Origin: Phymorhynchus buccinoides
Taxonomy: Eukaryota; Mollusca; Gastropoda; Neogastropoda; Raphitomidae
Direction of reading: 5' to 3'
Length of the DNA stretch: 64,000 nt
Assembly (NCBI GenBank): GCA_017654935.2
Contig: CM065695.1
Span: forward strand, 37,449,283-37,513,282
In this document: one piece after another, positions 42,901-48,363 of the stretch
Layout of the letters: every line of letters starts with the position of its first letter
How positions within the stretch are numbered: the stretch's first letter is position 1
Position numbers and translations under genes: made by a program
The notes under the pieces: model-generated
Databases searched by the model: none
What the model was told of the DNA's origin: nothing
The model's input: the letters and a program-made list of their open reading frames with translations, nothing else

Positions 42901-45878
42901 GGTGGTGGACCGCTCACAGGTAACCAACCCCCCTCAAGGTGTTCCTGCACTCCCAGCACAACCTGATGGTGGTGGACCGCTCACAGGTAACCAACCCCCT
43001 CAAGGTGTTCCTGCACTCCCAGCACAACCTGATGGTGGTGGACCGCTCACAGGTAACCAACCCCCCTCAAGGTGTTCCTGCACTCCCAGCACAACACCGC
43101 TCACAGGTAACCAACCCCCCTCAAGGTGTTCCTGCACTCCCAGCACAACCTGATGGTCGTGGACCGCTCACAGGTAACCAACCCCCCTCAAGGTGTTCCT
43201 GCACTCCCAGCACAACCTGATGGTGGTGGACCGCTCACAGGTAACCAACCCCCCTCAAGGTGTTCCTGCACTCCCAGCACAACCTGATGGTGGTGGACCG
43301 CTCACAGGTAACCAACCCCCCTCAAGGTGTTCCTGCACTCCCAGCACAACCTGATGGTGGTGGACCGCTCACAGGTAACCAACCCCCCTCAAGGTGTTCC
43401 TGCACTCCCAGCACAACCTGATGGTGGTGGACCGCTCACAGGTAACCAACCCCCCTCAAGGTGTTCCTGCACTCCCAGCACAACCTGATGGTGGTGGACC
43501 GCTCACAGGTAACCAACCCCCCTCAAGGTGTTCCTGCACTCCCAGCACAACCTGATGGTCGTGGACCGCTCACAGGTAACCAACCCCCCTCAAGGTGTTC
43601 CTGCACTCCCAGCACAACCTGATGGTGGTGGACCGCTCACAGGTAACCAACCCCCCTCAAGGTGTTCCTGCACTCCCAGCACAACCTGATGGTGGTGGAC
43701 CGCTCACAGGTAACCAACCCCCCTCAAGGTGTTCCTGCACTCCCAGCACAACCTGATGGTCGTGGACCGCTCACAGGTAACCAACCCCCCTCAAGGTGTT
43801 CCTGCACTCCCAGCACAACCTGATGGTCGTGGACCGCTCACAGGTAACCAACCCCCCTCAAGGTGTTCCTGCACTCCCAGCACAACCTGATGGTGGTGGA
43901 CCGCTCACAGGTAACCAACCCCCCTCAAGGTGTTCCTGCACTCCCAGCACAACCTGATGGTCGTGGACCGCTCACAGGTAACCAACCCCCCTCAAGGTGT
44001 TCCTGCACTCCCAGCACAACCTGATGGTGGTGGACCGCTCACAGGTAACCAACCCCCCTCAAGGTGTTCCTGCACTCCCAGCACAACCTGATGGTGGTGG
44101 ACCGCTCACAGGTAACCAACCCCCCTCAAGGTGTTCCTGCACTCCCAGCACAACCTGATGGTGGTGGACCGCTCACAGGTAACCAACCCCCCTCAAGGTG
44201 TTCCTGCACTCCCAGCACAACCTGATGGTGGTGGACCGCTCACAGGTAACCAACGAAAGGGTCAGCCACACACACGCATCAATCGCATCTGAATGCCACG
44301 CGATTTTGACGATGTGAGTTATGAATCACGTGAATTACTTAAGACTAGCATAAATGAAAACCTCAACACCGTAGTTGTGGCAGCGAATTTTCGGTTTATT
44401 TTAAAACCTTTGATAGCTAAAACAGTTGGCCAACTCACGTGAATTACTTCCGTCTAAAAATAATTCTGCTATTTTCACTCACTATACCCAAGTAGACCCA
44501 ATACATGAATTTCAGGACTCACATCGTTAAAATCGCATCGCATTCAGATACGATTCGTATGTGTGTGGCTGCTCCTTAAGGCTTCTTCGTTGATCGCTGA
44601 GTCTCCTGTCATATGAGCGCAGATGCACCATGCTGCTGAAATAGTTAGGCCCAGCAGGTGTCTTCTTCTTCTTCCATTGTTCAGACAGTCTCCTGTCATA
44701 TGAGTGCAGATGCGTCATGCTGCCGTTATGTTTCTAACTTAGAAATAGTTAGGCCCAGCATGTCCATCTTCGGTTGGAGAAAATCTTTGTAGAATTTATA
44801 GAAAAAAGGCAGGAGAATGGACCAGTAAGGCAGGGAAGCCTGTAAGTCTAAATCAAACTAATAACATGTTTGTTTTGTCTTTACAGCCCATGCCCGAGAA
44901 CAACTACCAGCTATTTCGGGGACAGACAGACGGCGATTCAGATGCACCCCGCCCCTTGATAGCATGCAGTAGATATAAAGTGAGTAGTACTAGTAGCCTA
45001 AAGGCTTTCTTTATTTAATTTTTTTCACAAATTATATAATTTTTAAATGTTTGATAGGCAAAAACAAAATCCTTGCATCCCTTTAAAAACATGCTGGGAT
45101 GGGTCAGCTTTTTTGTGTGTGAAATTTCATTTTTTTTCTCTGTTAATCCTGATGAATATGTTGTGTGTGCGTGTCTGTGTGTGTTTTGCTTTGTACATGC
45201 GTTGTTGCTCGTAAATACTATTCTCGTAGTCTACCTGTTGATGGCCATTTGATTGTAAAGCGTTTTGGGCTCATGTGAGGTAAATGTACTATTATTATTA
45301 TAGCAGGTTTTGTGTGTGTGTGTGGGGTGTTGTTTTTTTCTGTCTCACAAACTTCAATCATTGGTTGTCACATTTCTCTCTCCACACCAGGAGAATGCTT
45401 TTTGTAGGTGTGTGAATATATCGCGGGACGTTTTTCCCCGCTGTGTGTTTCAGTTCATCCTTCATGTGTAGTTTCTGGGCTCTCTCCACATCAGGAGAAT
45501 GCTTTTTGTAAGTGTGTGAATATATCACGGGACGTTTTTCCCCGCTGTGTTTCAGTTCATCCTTCATGTGTAGTTTCTGGGCTCTCTCCACATCAGGAGA
45601 ATGCTTATTGTAAGTGTGTGAATATATCACGGGACGTTTTTCCCCGCTGTGTTTCAGTTCATCCTTCATGTGTAGTTTCTGGGTTCTCTCCACATCAGGA
45701 GAATGCTTTTTGTAAGTGTGTGAATATATCACGGAACGTTTTTCCCCGCTGTGTGTTTCAGTTCATCCTTCACATGGAGTTTCTGGATGCGGGCTCTCTG
45801 GTGGTGGTGGAACGAACACCGCAGTCCATCCAGGACACACTGGCCCCCGCACTGCGCGCCAAGAAGTTTGGGACATAG
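17126..45878 (+). CDS. UTP4: UTP4/cirhin, WD40 protein of the t-UTP (UTP-A) complex (18 coding exons, 674 aa)
   Basis: Exons: 17126-17229, 18646-18700, 20692-20811, 22036-22104, 24265-24349, 26521-26677, 28584-28659, 29811-29858, 31454-31625, 33372-33448, 35116-35215, 35873-36033, 38104-38308, 39536-39648, 41292-41387, 42324-42500, 44887-44979, 45762-45878. Phases fit at every junction. The product is 674 aa against 686 in human cirhin. Recognised along its length: N-terminus MGEFHVHRVRFF, SDGSIEIWSK, RLFSVGLDSNVVEYDL, WHTGEALIVTGGVDNLRIW, TIISGDSRGKVSFW, YHTHDVRA...TGGVDTHL, GDTLPLK, VRLPSDANQ, MAFTPAS, EYTAWSR and the terminal KKFGT. The family folds as tandem beta-propellers and acts in the nucleolus, in the small-subunit processome, in rDNA transcription and early pre-18S rRNA processing. 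All introns are GT-AG except intron 9 (GC-AG). The start at 17126 is set by homology. Tandem copies of splice-site regions surround exons 3, 6, 16 and 18. Confidence 0.95.
17245..17708. mobile_element. TIR element of family K (GGACTATAAGNCGCAC), diverged copy
   Basis: ACCCGTAAAAACTGGACTATAAG at the left and GGCTTATAGTCCGCATTTTACGGTA at the right are inverted. Its interior repeats TATAAGCCGCACCAG. It starts about 15 bp after the UTP4 exon 1 donor. Other K copies: 21417-21981, 29901-30960, 30977-31153, 39047-39513. Confidence 0.65.
17803..18037. mobile_element. Decayed P2 MITE, reverse orientation
   Basis: CTGACTTGATGTCATCAGATGAAG and GGCACTGGCAGTCAAGGTGTTTAA match the intact P2 copy at 10030-10249 in inverse orientation. 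Confidence 0.55.
18158..18478 (-). mobile_element. Family R SINE-like copy (head B plus body)
   Basis: Reverse complement of the 26698 copy: CTTCCTCTAAGCTGCCGCTC then CTCTTTGACTCTGCCTTTTC, then CCATGGCCATATGGTCTGG, ending at an AGAAGAAGAAG tail. It lies in UTP4 intron 1. Confidence 0.65.
18868..18965. repeat. 24-bp tandem repeat, about 4 copies
   Basis: Unit GTTCAGTTGGTTCTATCTTG repeated with single substitutions in UTP4 intron 2. Confidence 0.85.
19062..19180 (+). repeat. Second copy of the 16962 interspersed repeat
   Basis: GGGGCTCTGCCCCTGTACCC and CCCTGCCTTTCAGTTGTTTT align with 16980-17060. Confidence 0.55.
19340..19555. mobile_element. P1 MITE, 216 bp
   Basis: TTAA-CCCTTTCATCGCTAGCC and GTGGTGATGAAAGGG-TTAA ends; diverged copy in UTP4 intron 2. 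Confidence 0.75.
19706..19926. mobile_element. Relative of the 6618 TIR element
   Basis: AATGAGGCTTTGTGCTACTCC at left and TATATAAAGCGTCATT at right, with AAGGGCGATAATTTTA and AAGGGCGATAATCTTA inside. Boundaries approximate. Confidence 0.5.
19984..20418 (+). mobile_element. tRNA-derived SINE, family S head 1, well preserved
   Basis: A box in TGGCAGAGTGGTTAAGACG and perfect B box GGTTCGAATCC, then body and a tail GAATTTCACAGAGACAAG ending in (ATACA)n. It lies directly before the exon 3 tandem array, whose units include the ATACAATACAAATG tail. Confidence 0.85.
20405..20811 (+). repeat. Tandem duplications of the exon 3 acceptor and exon (3 copies)
   Basis: Copies of the exon begin at 20463, 20524 and 20692. 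Copy 1 has the acceptor TTTCTCCAG but covers only the first 61 nt, to CTGTCGCCTCT, where copy 2 begins without an acceptor. Copy 2 runs to CTTGCCTCCCTC and then re-enters the intron tail (ACAATACAAATGTAAC), reaching acceptor and exon copy 3. Only copy 3 (20692-20811) has both acceptor and donor (AAG|GTAGAG). Copies 2 and 3 are in the same reading frame (168 nt apart), with open sequence between them. Confidence 0.85.
21417..21981. mobile_element. Family K element carrying a nested SINE
   Basis: ACCATATTTTTCAGACTGTAG at left, GTCATAGTCCGAAAAATATGGT at right. It is interrupted after GAGACCCCTGCAG by the SINE at 21454-21858. Confidence 0.7.
21454..21858 (+). mobile_element. tRNA-derived SINE, family S head 1, nested in a K element
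   Basis: A-box region GTGGCAGAGTGGTTAAG, B box GGTTCGAATCC, same body and TTTCACAGATAAGTCTGCGAC tail as 19984-20418. Confidence 0.85.
22158..22534. mobile_element. TTAA-type MITE, family P3 (CTCATTCAAGTCGTTCC ends)
   Basis: CTCATTTAAATCGTTCCGG at left and GTTGCGATGCGAAGGAG-TTAA at right. Better copies are 37396-38072 and 55992-56374 (+) and 41607-41980 (-). The interior has ATATATGTCCGGAATTAATA. Confidence 0.75.
22969..23768. mobile_element. P1 MITE split by a piggyBac-derived insertion
   Basis: Left part 22969-23008 (TTAA-CCCTTTCACCGCCAGCC), right part 23574-23768 ending GGCAGTGAAAGGG-CTAA. The two halves join perfectly at AATATCA-TTAA-GCTAAACTGGG when the insert 23013-23569 plus one TTAA is removed. 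Confidence 0.8.
23013..23569 (-). mobile_element. Deletion derivative of a piggyBac transposon with transposase N-terminal remnant
   Basis: 557 bp flanked by TTAA (23009-23012 and 23570-23573) with short inverted ends CTCTTCT/AGAAGAG. The minus strand from ATG 23309-23307 reads METDDDF, then a stop (23288-23286), then an acidic frame, DGDSDDEAFTGFTVEEVVE, to about 23100. An acidic DSDDE-F-GF start is typical of piggyBac/PGBD transposases. No catalytic domain remains, so it is a non-autonomous relic. Confidence 0.7.
24137..24153. repeat. G homopolymer
   Basis: About 17 consecutive G residues in UTP4 intron 4; similar tracts at 5082-5093 and 25247-25264. Confidence 0.9.
24804..24857 (+). pseudogene. 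Decayed partial copy of UTP4 exon 6 inside intron 5
   Basis: The first about 52 nt of exon 6 align to this stretch with roughly a dozen mismatches and small gaps; the last 18 nt, AGGCACTGATAGTGACAG, are identical. It is 1.7 kb upstream of the real exon, lacks a clean acceptor, and is older than the tandem copies next to exon 6. Confidence 0.7.
24935..25015 (-). mobile_element. SINE family S tail fragment
   Basis: CATCTCTGTGAAATTCGGGT and TCACCTGGAGAATGCG are the reverse complement of the S tail at 20330-20390. No tRNA head. Confidence 0.6.
25612..25970 (-). mobile_element. Non-LTR 3' UTR fragment with (AAT)n end
   Basis: AATAATAATAATAATAG followed by TATATAGCGCTTTACCTC and CCCAAAGCGCTTTACAATC is the reverse complement of the 3' tail type seen at 12270 and, in + orientation, at 45235-45300 and 51660-51725. 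No coding part remains. Confidence 0.5.
25984..26062 (+). tRNA. tRNA-Asp(GTC)-like sequence, probably a pseudogene or SINE head
   Basis: TAGCTCATTGGTAGAGTG fits the A-box/D-arm, CTGTCAT gives a possible GTC anticodon, and GGGTCCGATTCTC resembles a B box. A run of T (26053-26065) follows, as at Pol III terminators. The 3' half of the acceptor stem does not pair with GCCTCGA and the T stem is imperfect, so function is doubtful. Confidence 0.35.
26140..26545 (+). repeat. Tandem array of the exon 6 acceptor region (3 decoy copies plus real exon start)
   Basis: Units of 90, 96 and 107 bp each carry TTTTTGATTTAATTCAG or a close variant, the acceptor, and the first about 30 nt of exon 6 (CGTATCCTGTGCGTGGCGTG). 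Decoy exon starts are 26228, 26318 and 26414; the real one is 26521. Decoys differ at position 2 (GG versus GT) and pass into CATGTTCCTGTTCGAGTGAG, which contains a GTGAGC donor-like site. For the first decoy this would define a 42-nt microexon (26228-26269). Confidence 0.9.
26698..27060 (+). mobile_element. Family R SINE-like copy (head B plus body), most complete
   Basis: Starts 20 bp after the exon 6 donor: TTCCCAGGCCATATGGCC head, T-rich/G tract, body with GGGAAAAGGCAGAGTCAAAG, GGTGGGGGAACTATTTTTAC, ending near GACCCCCCCGGTATCC. Confidence 0.7.
27295..27541. repeat. Long near-palindrome, about 247 bp
   Basis: ATATCGATGGCTTGGAGTCA at the left is matched by TGACTCCAAGCCATCGATAT at the right. 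Pairing continues through TAGACAGTCCATTGAC/GTCAATGGACTGTCTA and AACTAATAACTTG/CAAGTTATTAGTT to a small central loop. It would fold into one hairpin with arms of about 115 nt. Confidence 0.85.
27818..28054. mobile_element. P1 MITE, 237 bp, reverse orientation
   Basis: TTAA-CCCTTTCACCGCCAATG and GGCTGGTGGTGAAAGGG-TTAA ends; complete copy in UTP4 intron 6. Confidence 0.8.
28180..28565 (+). mobile_element. Non-LTR retrotransposon 3' fragment
   Basis: The frame to 28378 ends with SFAVSGPTSWNKLPLSL and then SAVKSNLKTHLFPRH, the typical C-terminus after the reverse transcriptase domain. A short 3' UTR follows with TAGCGCCATATAAATACTGT. It ends about 20 bp before the UTP4 exon 7 acceptor. Confidence 0.75.
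28693..28855. mobile_element. TA-flanked MITE, family T (CAGTGGAACCTCCCTTAT ends)
   Basis: ACAGTGGAACCTCCCTTAT and ATAAGGGAGGTTCCACTGT are perfect ends, bounded by TA. CAGTGGAACC ends with TA duplication are typical of pogo/Tigger-like Tc1-mariner MITEs. Other copies: 32431-32607 and 40798-40973. Confidence 0.8.
29320..29506 (+). mobile_element. Non-LTR 3' end fragment with CCTGAC tail
   Basis: AATTCAAAAACCTCGATAAA and the region GAGGCCGTCAGGCCTAATGT-CCTAACTACCTGACCT match the 3' end of the element at 34330-34650 and, inverted, 62845-62935. Confidence 0.65.
29507..29659. mobile_element. Almost perfect 153-bp palindrome (foldback MITE, GGGCCTGTATTCAC ends)
   Basis: GGGCCTGTATTCACGTTGAG and CTCAACGTGAATACAGGCCC bound two arms that are exact complements for at least 64 nt and nearly so to a short central loop. 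It is inserted in the retroelement tail just before it. The ends resemble PIF/Harbinger-type GGGCCTGT termini; no clear 3-bp duplication is seen. Confidence 0.85.
29901..30960. mobile_element. Family K element split by a non-LTR 3' UTR with microsatellites
   Basis: Left TATTTACGGACTACAAGGCG..., right CGCCTTATAGTCCGTAAAATA. The interior from about 30005 carries ATTTATTTAAG..TATATAGTGCTTCACC and AAGCGCTTTACAATTGCC, the reverse complement of a non-LTR 3' end, followed by a CA microsatellite (30598-30700) and AGAC repeats to 30880. Confidence 0.65.
30598..30720. repeat. (CA)n microsatellite
   Basis: CA repeats with few interruptions; open frames across it are artefacts. Confidence 0.9.
30977..31153. 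mobile_element. Family K element, 177 bp, complete
   Basis: ACCATATTTTTTGGACTATAAG and CTTATAGTCCGAAAAACTACGGT ends flanked by TA; interior ACCTTATAATGTGACTAC and GTGCACCTTATAATC. It is adjacent to another K copy ending at 30960. Confidence 0.75.
31626..31627 (+). other. GC splice donor of UTP4 intron 9
   Basis: Exon 9 reads ...GTC ACT GGA G and the intron begins GCATGT; the next exon (33372) begins GT GTG GAC ACC CAC, giving TGGVDTHL, which matches human SGGTDTHL. Nearby GT dinucleotides give the wrong frame, so a GC-AG intron is the simplest reading. Confidence 0.75.
31665..31980. repeat. 109-bp CT-rich tandem repeat, about 3 copies
   Basis: The marker GTCACTGAAATGTTCTTAC occurs at 31712, 31821 and 31930; units differ slightly. 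It begins about 40 bp after the exon 9 donor. Confidence 0.85.
32350..32766. mobile_element. P1 MITE with a nested family T MITE
   Basis: TTAA-CCCTTTTGCCGCCAGCC at 32346 and TTGGCGGCGGAAGGG-TTAA at 32770. It is interrupted at a TA by 32431-32607 (CAGTGGAACC...GGTTCCACTG). Confidence 0.8.
32767..33342. mobile_element. Inverted-repeat element, about 576 bp, arms over 100 bp
   Basis: AAGAAACACGTCGAGATCACC on the left matches GGTGATCTCGACGTGTTTCTT on the right; further in, CTCTGGTTTCCTAGAAAT/ATTTCTAGGAAACCAGAG and GGCGATTCCTCCTTGGCGGA/TCCGCCAAGGAGGAATCGCC. The outer ends read TTAAAGGGACACC and GGTGCACCTTTAA. It shares its left TTAA with the P1 copy and ends 30 bp before UTP4 exon 10. Confidence 0.8.
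33457..33900 (-). mobile_element. Non-LTR 3' UTR fragment with (AAT)n end
   Basis: AATAATAATAATAATAAT followed by CATATAGCGCTGAAATCC is the reverse-complemented tail type. It begins about 9 bp after the exon 10 donor. The body shows no reverse transcriptase similarity. Confidence 0.45.
34000..34650 (+). mobile_element. Non-LTR retrotransposon 3' fragment with (CCTGA)n terminus
   Basis: The frame to 34529 contains NRVTTYWNSLPAHIKLAPNL and NQFKNLLDK, the post-RT C-terminus of a CR1/Jockey-type element. The 3' end is GAGGCCGCGAGGCCTAGTTG-TCC...CTGACCTGACCTGACCTGA. Start uncertain. Confidence 0.7.
35741..35762. repeat. C homopolymer in UTP4 intron 11
   Basis: About 20 consecutive C residues. 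Confidence 0.9.
36044..36312. repeat. (GT)n/(GA)n mixed microsatellite
   Basis: Interrupted GT repeats with GAGAGTGT motifs, starting about 10 bp after the exon 12 donor. Confidence 0.9.
36365..36625 (+). repeat. Interspersed repeat shared with 21115-21260 (inverted)
   Basis: AAGTCGGAGTGTGGCTGCAC and CAAGTGCTTCGGCTGTTGGG and CCCTGGAGTCTTTAAGCCAG match, as reverse complement, 21115-21260 in UTP4 intron 3. Type unknown. Confidence 0.6.
37005..37350 (-). mobile_element. tRNA-derived SINE, family S tail with head 2
   Basis: On the minus strand: GTGGCCCAGTTGGTTAGTCG (A-box region), GGGTTTGAATTCAG (B-box-like), and a tail whose plus-strand form is CACAGAGACTGAAATTAGGG. The tail matches family S but the tRNA head differs from copies at 8948, 19984 and 21454. 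Confidence 0.7.
37396..38072. mobile_element. P3 MITE with a nested GC-palindrome element
   Basis: TTAA-CTCATTCAAGTCGTTCC at 37392 and CTGCGAATGAG-TTAA ending 38076. Interrupted at TGCGAATGAG by 37791-38062. The outer element ends 27 bp before exon 13. Confidence 0.75.
37791..38062. mobile_element. Foldback element made of TTTGCCCCCCGG repeats, 10-bp target duplication
   Basis: The left half repeats CATTTGCCCCCCGG and CACTTGCCCCTTGGTACTTT; the right half carries AAAGTACCAAGGGCAAGTG and GGGGGCAAATG. It is flanked on both sides by TGCGAATGAG (37781-37790 and 38063-38072). Confidence 0.75.
38712..39000 (+). mobile_element. Family R copy with head A
   Basis: GCTCAGACAGTATCCTGTCA head, then the R body (GGAAAAGGCAGAGTCTAAG, CAGATTAGAGGAAGTGACA). 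Confidence 0.65.
39047..39513. mobile_element. Family K element with a nested family R copy
   Basis: CCGTATTTTTCGGACTATAAG and CTTATAGTCCGAAAAATACGG are perfect ends bounded by TA. The interior is split by 39108-39416 (head A plus body). It ends 22 bp before UTP4 exon 14. Confidence 0.8.
39108..39416 (+). mobile_element. Family R copy with head A, nested in K
   Basis: GCTCAGACAGTTTCCTGTCA, GATGCGTCATGCTGCCATTA, then body GGAAAAGGCAGAGTCAAAG to CCCCCGGTATC. Confidence 0.7.
39715..40118 (-). mobile_element. tRNA-derived SINE, family S tail with head 3
   Basis: Minus strand: AGTGGCACAGTGGTAGCG (A box), GAGTTCGAACCTGGG (B box), then a body and a tail (plus strand GTCTCTGTGAAATCCGGGTT) shared with the other S copies. 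Third distinct tRNA head in the window. Confidence 0.7.
40472..40740. repeat. Tandem 54-64-bp repeat with an inverted leading copy
   Basis: GTAGGGGTCGTGGGAGACCC followed by CCGCCATCCGGACAGG starts at 40532, 40596, 40659 and (variant) 40713. 40472-40507 is the same core in inverse orientation. The transcript would form a strong GC-rich stem. Confidence 0.85.
40798..40973. mobile_element. Family T MITE, complete
   Basis: CAGTGGAACCTCCCTTATAAG and CTTATAAGGGAGGTTCCACTG ends; a TCCACTGTA end fragment is also at 42066-42076. Confidence 0.8.
41607..41980. mobile_element. P3 MITE, reverse orientation
   Basis: TTAA-CTCATTCGCATCGCAACG and GGAACAACTTGAATTAG-TTAA ends, matching 55992-56374 inverted. 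UTP4 intron 15. Confidence 0.75.
42078..42289. mobile_element. Probable hAT-like MITE (CAGGGCTCCC ends)
   Basis: CCAGGGCTCCCAATCG at the left and GGGGGTCCCTGG at the right are imperfect inverted ends. A similar CAGGGCTCCAATTCTACAGG block is at 63714. It ends about 34 bp before UTP4 exon 16. Confidence 0.45.
42444..44254 (+). repeat. 67-bp tandem array of the exon 16 end plus 5' splice donor, 27 donor copies
   Basis: Each unit contains the last about 57 nt of exon 16 (CTCAAGGTGTTCCTGCACTC ... GACCGCTCACAG) and the first 9-10 nt of the intron (GTAACCAAC). I count 27 CAG|GTAACC sites, the first at the real exon end (42500|42501), the last at 44245|44246, after which the unique intron GAAAGGGTCAGCC resumes. 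The early units (42501-42790) are irregular; later ones are almost identical, with GGTCGTGG/GGTGGTGG variants. Because 67 is not a multiple of 3, each unit shifts frame; reading on from the exon meets a stop at 42720-42722. Use of the second donor (42608) would add 36 codons in frame. Confidence 0.95.
44578..44845 (+). mobile_element. Family R head A, duplicated, plus start of body
   Basis: Two successive head A copies (TCTCCTGTCATATGAGCGCA at 44600 and TCTCCTGTCATATGAGTGCA at 44688), then GGCAGGAGAATGGACCAGTA; truncated body. UTP4 intron 16. Confidence 0.65.
45235..45302 (+). mobile_element. Non-LTR 3' tail fragment
   Basis: GTAAAGCGTTTTGGGCTCAT then (ATT)n; same tail type as 51660-51725. 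Confidence 0.5.
45377..45795 (+). repeat. 102-104-bp tandem array of the exon 18 acceptor region (3 decoys plus real)
   Basis: Each unit has GAATATATC...CGGGACGTTTTTCCCC, TTTCAG and the first about 35 nt of exon 18. Decoy exon starts are 45454, 45556 and 45658; the real start is 45762. Decoys read TTC ATC CTT CAT GTG TAG, so they stop after five codons; the real exon reads TTC ATC CTT CAC ATG GAG. Decoy units also contain a GTAAGT or GTAGGT donor-like site (for example 45508), defining possible 54-nt poison exons. Confidence 0.92.
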
Positions 45879-47460
45879 AGGCTGTCATTTAGTAGATGTT
45901 TGGACCTTGAATCGGCAGCTGTGAAATGGGATATGAATTAGATTGTGTTTATTGGCCACTGCAAGTAGGGGTTATCAACGCCCAAGAGTTAATCCCTTGT
46001 TGATCAGTATCCAAAAGGGCATTCACTCTTGCAAAAGGCAGCCATTAAAGACCCACCAGGTCACGTGTCAAAATCACGGGTTTCATGTGCTTTCCCTCTT
46101 TTAGCTGGTAAGAAATATTGTTTTGACCAGGTTTGACTCGCATACAAATGTCCCAAAATTGAAACCGAAACATAATTTTAATGGGCAGCCTCAATTTGAA
46201 GTTGGGGACATTTGTATGTGGGTCACAGCTACCCAGAAAAAAACAAGGGACTTAATGGTGGTGCGTCAGGGTGTCTTAAAGTGGCCTCAAATAGGGTTAT
46301 TGGAGAGAGTTATTCCCTTGTTTGGTCAGTACTCAACCATCTTCCCCCACCCACCAAGGGCATTCGCTCTTGCAAAAGGTGTTCTTTGCAGCAGCCAATA
46401 ATATACTAGAAGTTTTGAACTTGAATCAGCAGCAGTTAACTGGGATATGAATGGACTAGAGGCATGTTTCAGAAATCCTTGGTAAGAGACAAAAAGCAAC
46501 AACAAAAAGCAATATGAAATGAAAATGCACACATCCACATATGCACGCATGCACACCGCTGAAGCATGCACACATACATGCACGCTCACTACAGTCGCAC
46601 ACATACACGCACGCTCACTACAGTCGCACACATACACGCACGCTCACTACAGTCGCACACATACACGCACGCTCACTACAGTTGCACACATACACGCACG
46701 CTCACTACAGTCGCACACATACACTCACACACACTCTCTCTCACACACACCAGTAGTTTTGATTTTTAATTTGATAGAATACTTTTAAAGGACATGTTTC
46801 CATTGTTTGTGTGTGTGGCTTGTTGATAAATTATGATCTAATCTGAAGACTTCAATGTAGAGACTTAGTTTGGATTGGCAAAGATACGAGTTGACGGATG
46901 ATTCAGAAGGAAAGAAGGTCAGCTGTAGCCAACGTATTCTAATGCCTAATCGGACTTATAAAAGGTCGTCATATTACAACAGTCGGGTGTTATTACAATA
47001 TACACATCTGTTAAAAATTCGGGACTTTCATAGTGTTGCACTGCATCCGGGCATTGTCTCCAGGATCGTTCCCACCATCTGTATATCTACTAATGTCCCA
47101 TATGTCTGTTCCAAACCGAAGGATTTTATTCAGTCGGGTGTTGTTTTTGTTTAGGCAATTACTTTTATACACAACACAACTTCATTTGTTCCCTTATCAC
47201 AGACATTTCTGAACATTGTCTCTTGTAGGCTGCTGTGTGCGTGTGTGTATGTGTGTACAAGTGGTGTACGAAAGTGTAAGTGCGCACTCACAGTATATGA
47301 GTGACTGAAGCGTTGCAAACAAGGTACAAGGGTGAATGAATGTGTTGGGGAAAGAAAAAGAATTGATGGTTAATTTGAGAGATGCTTAAATATGTCCATG
47401 TGAAGAAAGTTAGGGAGTGTATTGCTGTTTGGGAGTTTTAGCCTATCTTAGCAAATAAAT
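45879..47460 (+). other. UTP4 3' UTR and candidate polyadenylation signal
   Basis: AATAAA at 47454-47459 is a plausible signal. The interval contains a partial copy of the 15938 element (46060-46110), a 29-bp minisatellite (46580-46735) and a repeat shared with 54815-54905 (GGATCGTTCCCACCATCT at 47062). Confidence 0.4.
46580..46735. repeat. 29-bp minisatellite, about 5 copies
   Basis: Unit containing GCTCACTACAGTCGCACACA repeated at 29-bp spacing, nearly identical. Confidence 0.9.
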
Positions 47461-48363
47461 GCATGCATGTCTTTGTGGTGGTTTTGCAATTAAATTGTCC
47501 TGCTGTGTGGAGTGTGTATCTTTGTTACCATTGTAAGTAAATGCCTCCGTATGTATGATCATTTGTGAATTGTTGGCTTTGAAATATATGAAATATGATC
47601 AAGCCATGATTTAAGTTTTTTAACTTTTTTCGTGAGCTGGTATGCGTGTGATTTTTCATTTCTATAATTTGTTATCTTTTCACAAAAACTTCTCATAATC
47701 AGTCAGTATTTTTTTTAAATAGCCCTTTCTTCATTTGAATACTTAGGATGTGTCCACATTTCCATAAACTTCTGTACAGAAATCCATCCGCAATCCGTAA
47801 AAAACCAATCTGATCAAGAAATTACAGCTGTTCCGTTGTACACAAAGTTGAGCTGTTTAGTTAAAAGACTGAATCTGGAAATCTTGGATAAAAACTACAC
47901 CAAGCATGTCTTCCTAAAAATATTTTGGCTGTATCACGTATGTTCTTTGTAGTATTTTAAATATATATCTTCCATCGGGTTTACAGTAAAAAAAAAAAAA
48001 AAAAGTTTTTTAACAATGCCATGCAACTTATTTAGTAGAAAATGTTCATAAATAATACTCTTATTATCGCAAACACAAATAAAATTGCTCATGAGTGAAA
48101 ATCTACCCATGAAAACGATCTTCAAAATCTCTCAAAACGTGTAACTTCTTTGTCCATTCCTGAAATCCGCCATTTTTGTTTTTGTTGCTCACACGCTATT
48201 GTTACTAAAGAAACATTATCCCATCGCTCACTCCCGAATGCATGAAAATGAAGGTCAAGAACAGAGAGAATTTGTCTCTTTATTTCCATCACATTTCAAA
48301 CACAGCAGAATCAAATCGACGTAAAGAAAAGGCATGCAGAAGCAATCTCACTCTTAGTTTTAG

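Noticed and set aside
42276..43220. Long open frames with VTNPPQGVPALPAQPDGGG repeats as a separate repeat protein
   Set aside because: They are the three frame shifts of the duplicated exon 16 end, without independent start or splice context.
42444..44254. CRISPR-like direct repeat array
   Set aside because: Units are contiguous 67-bp copies with no variable spacers, and they derive from the adjacent UTP4 exon end; the host is an animal.
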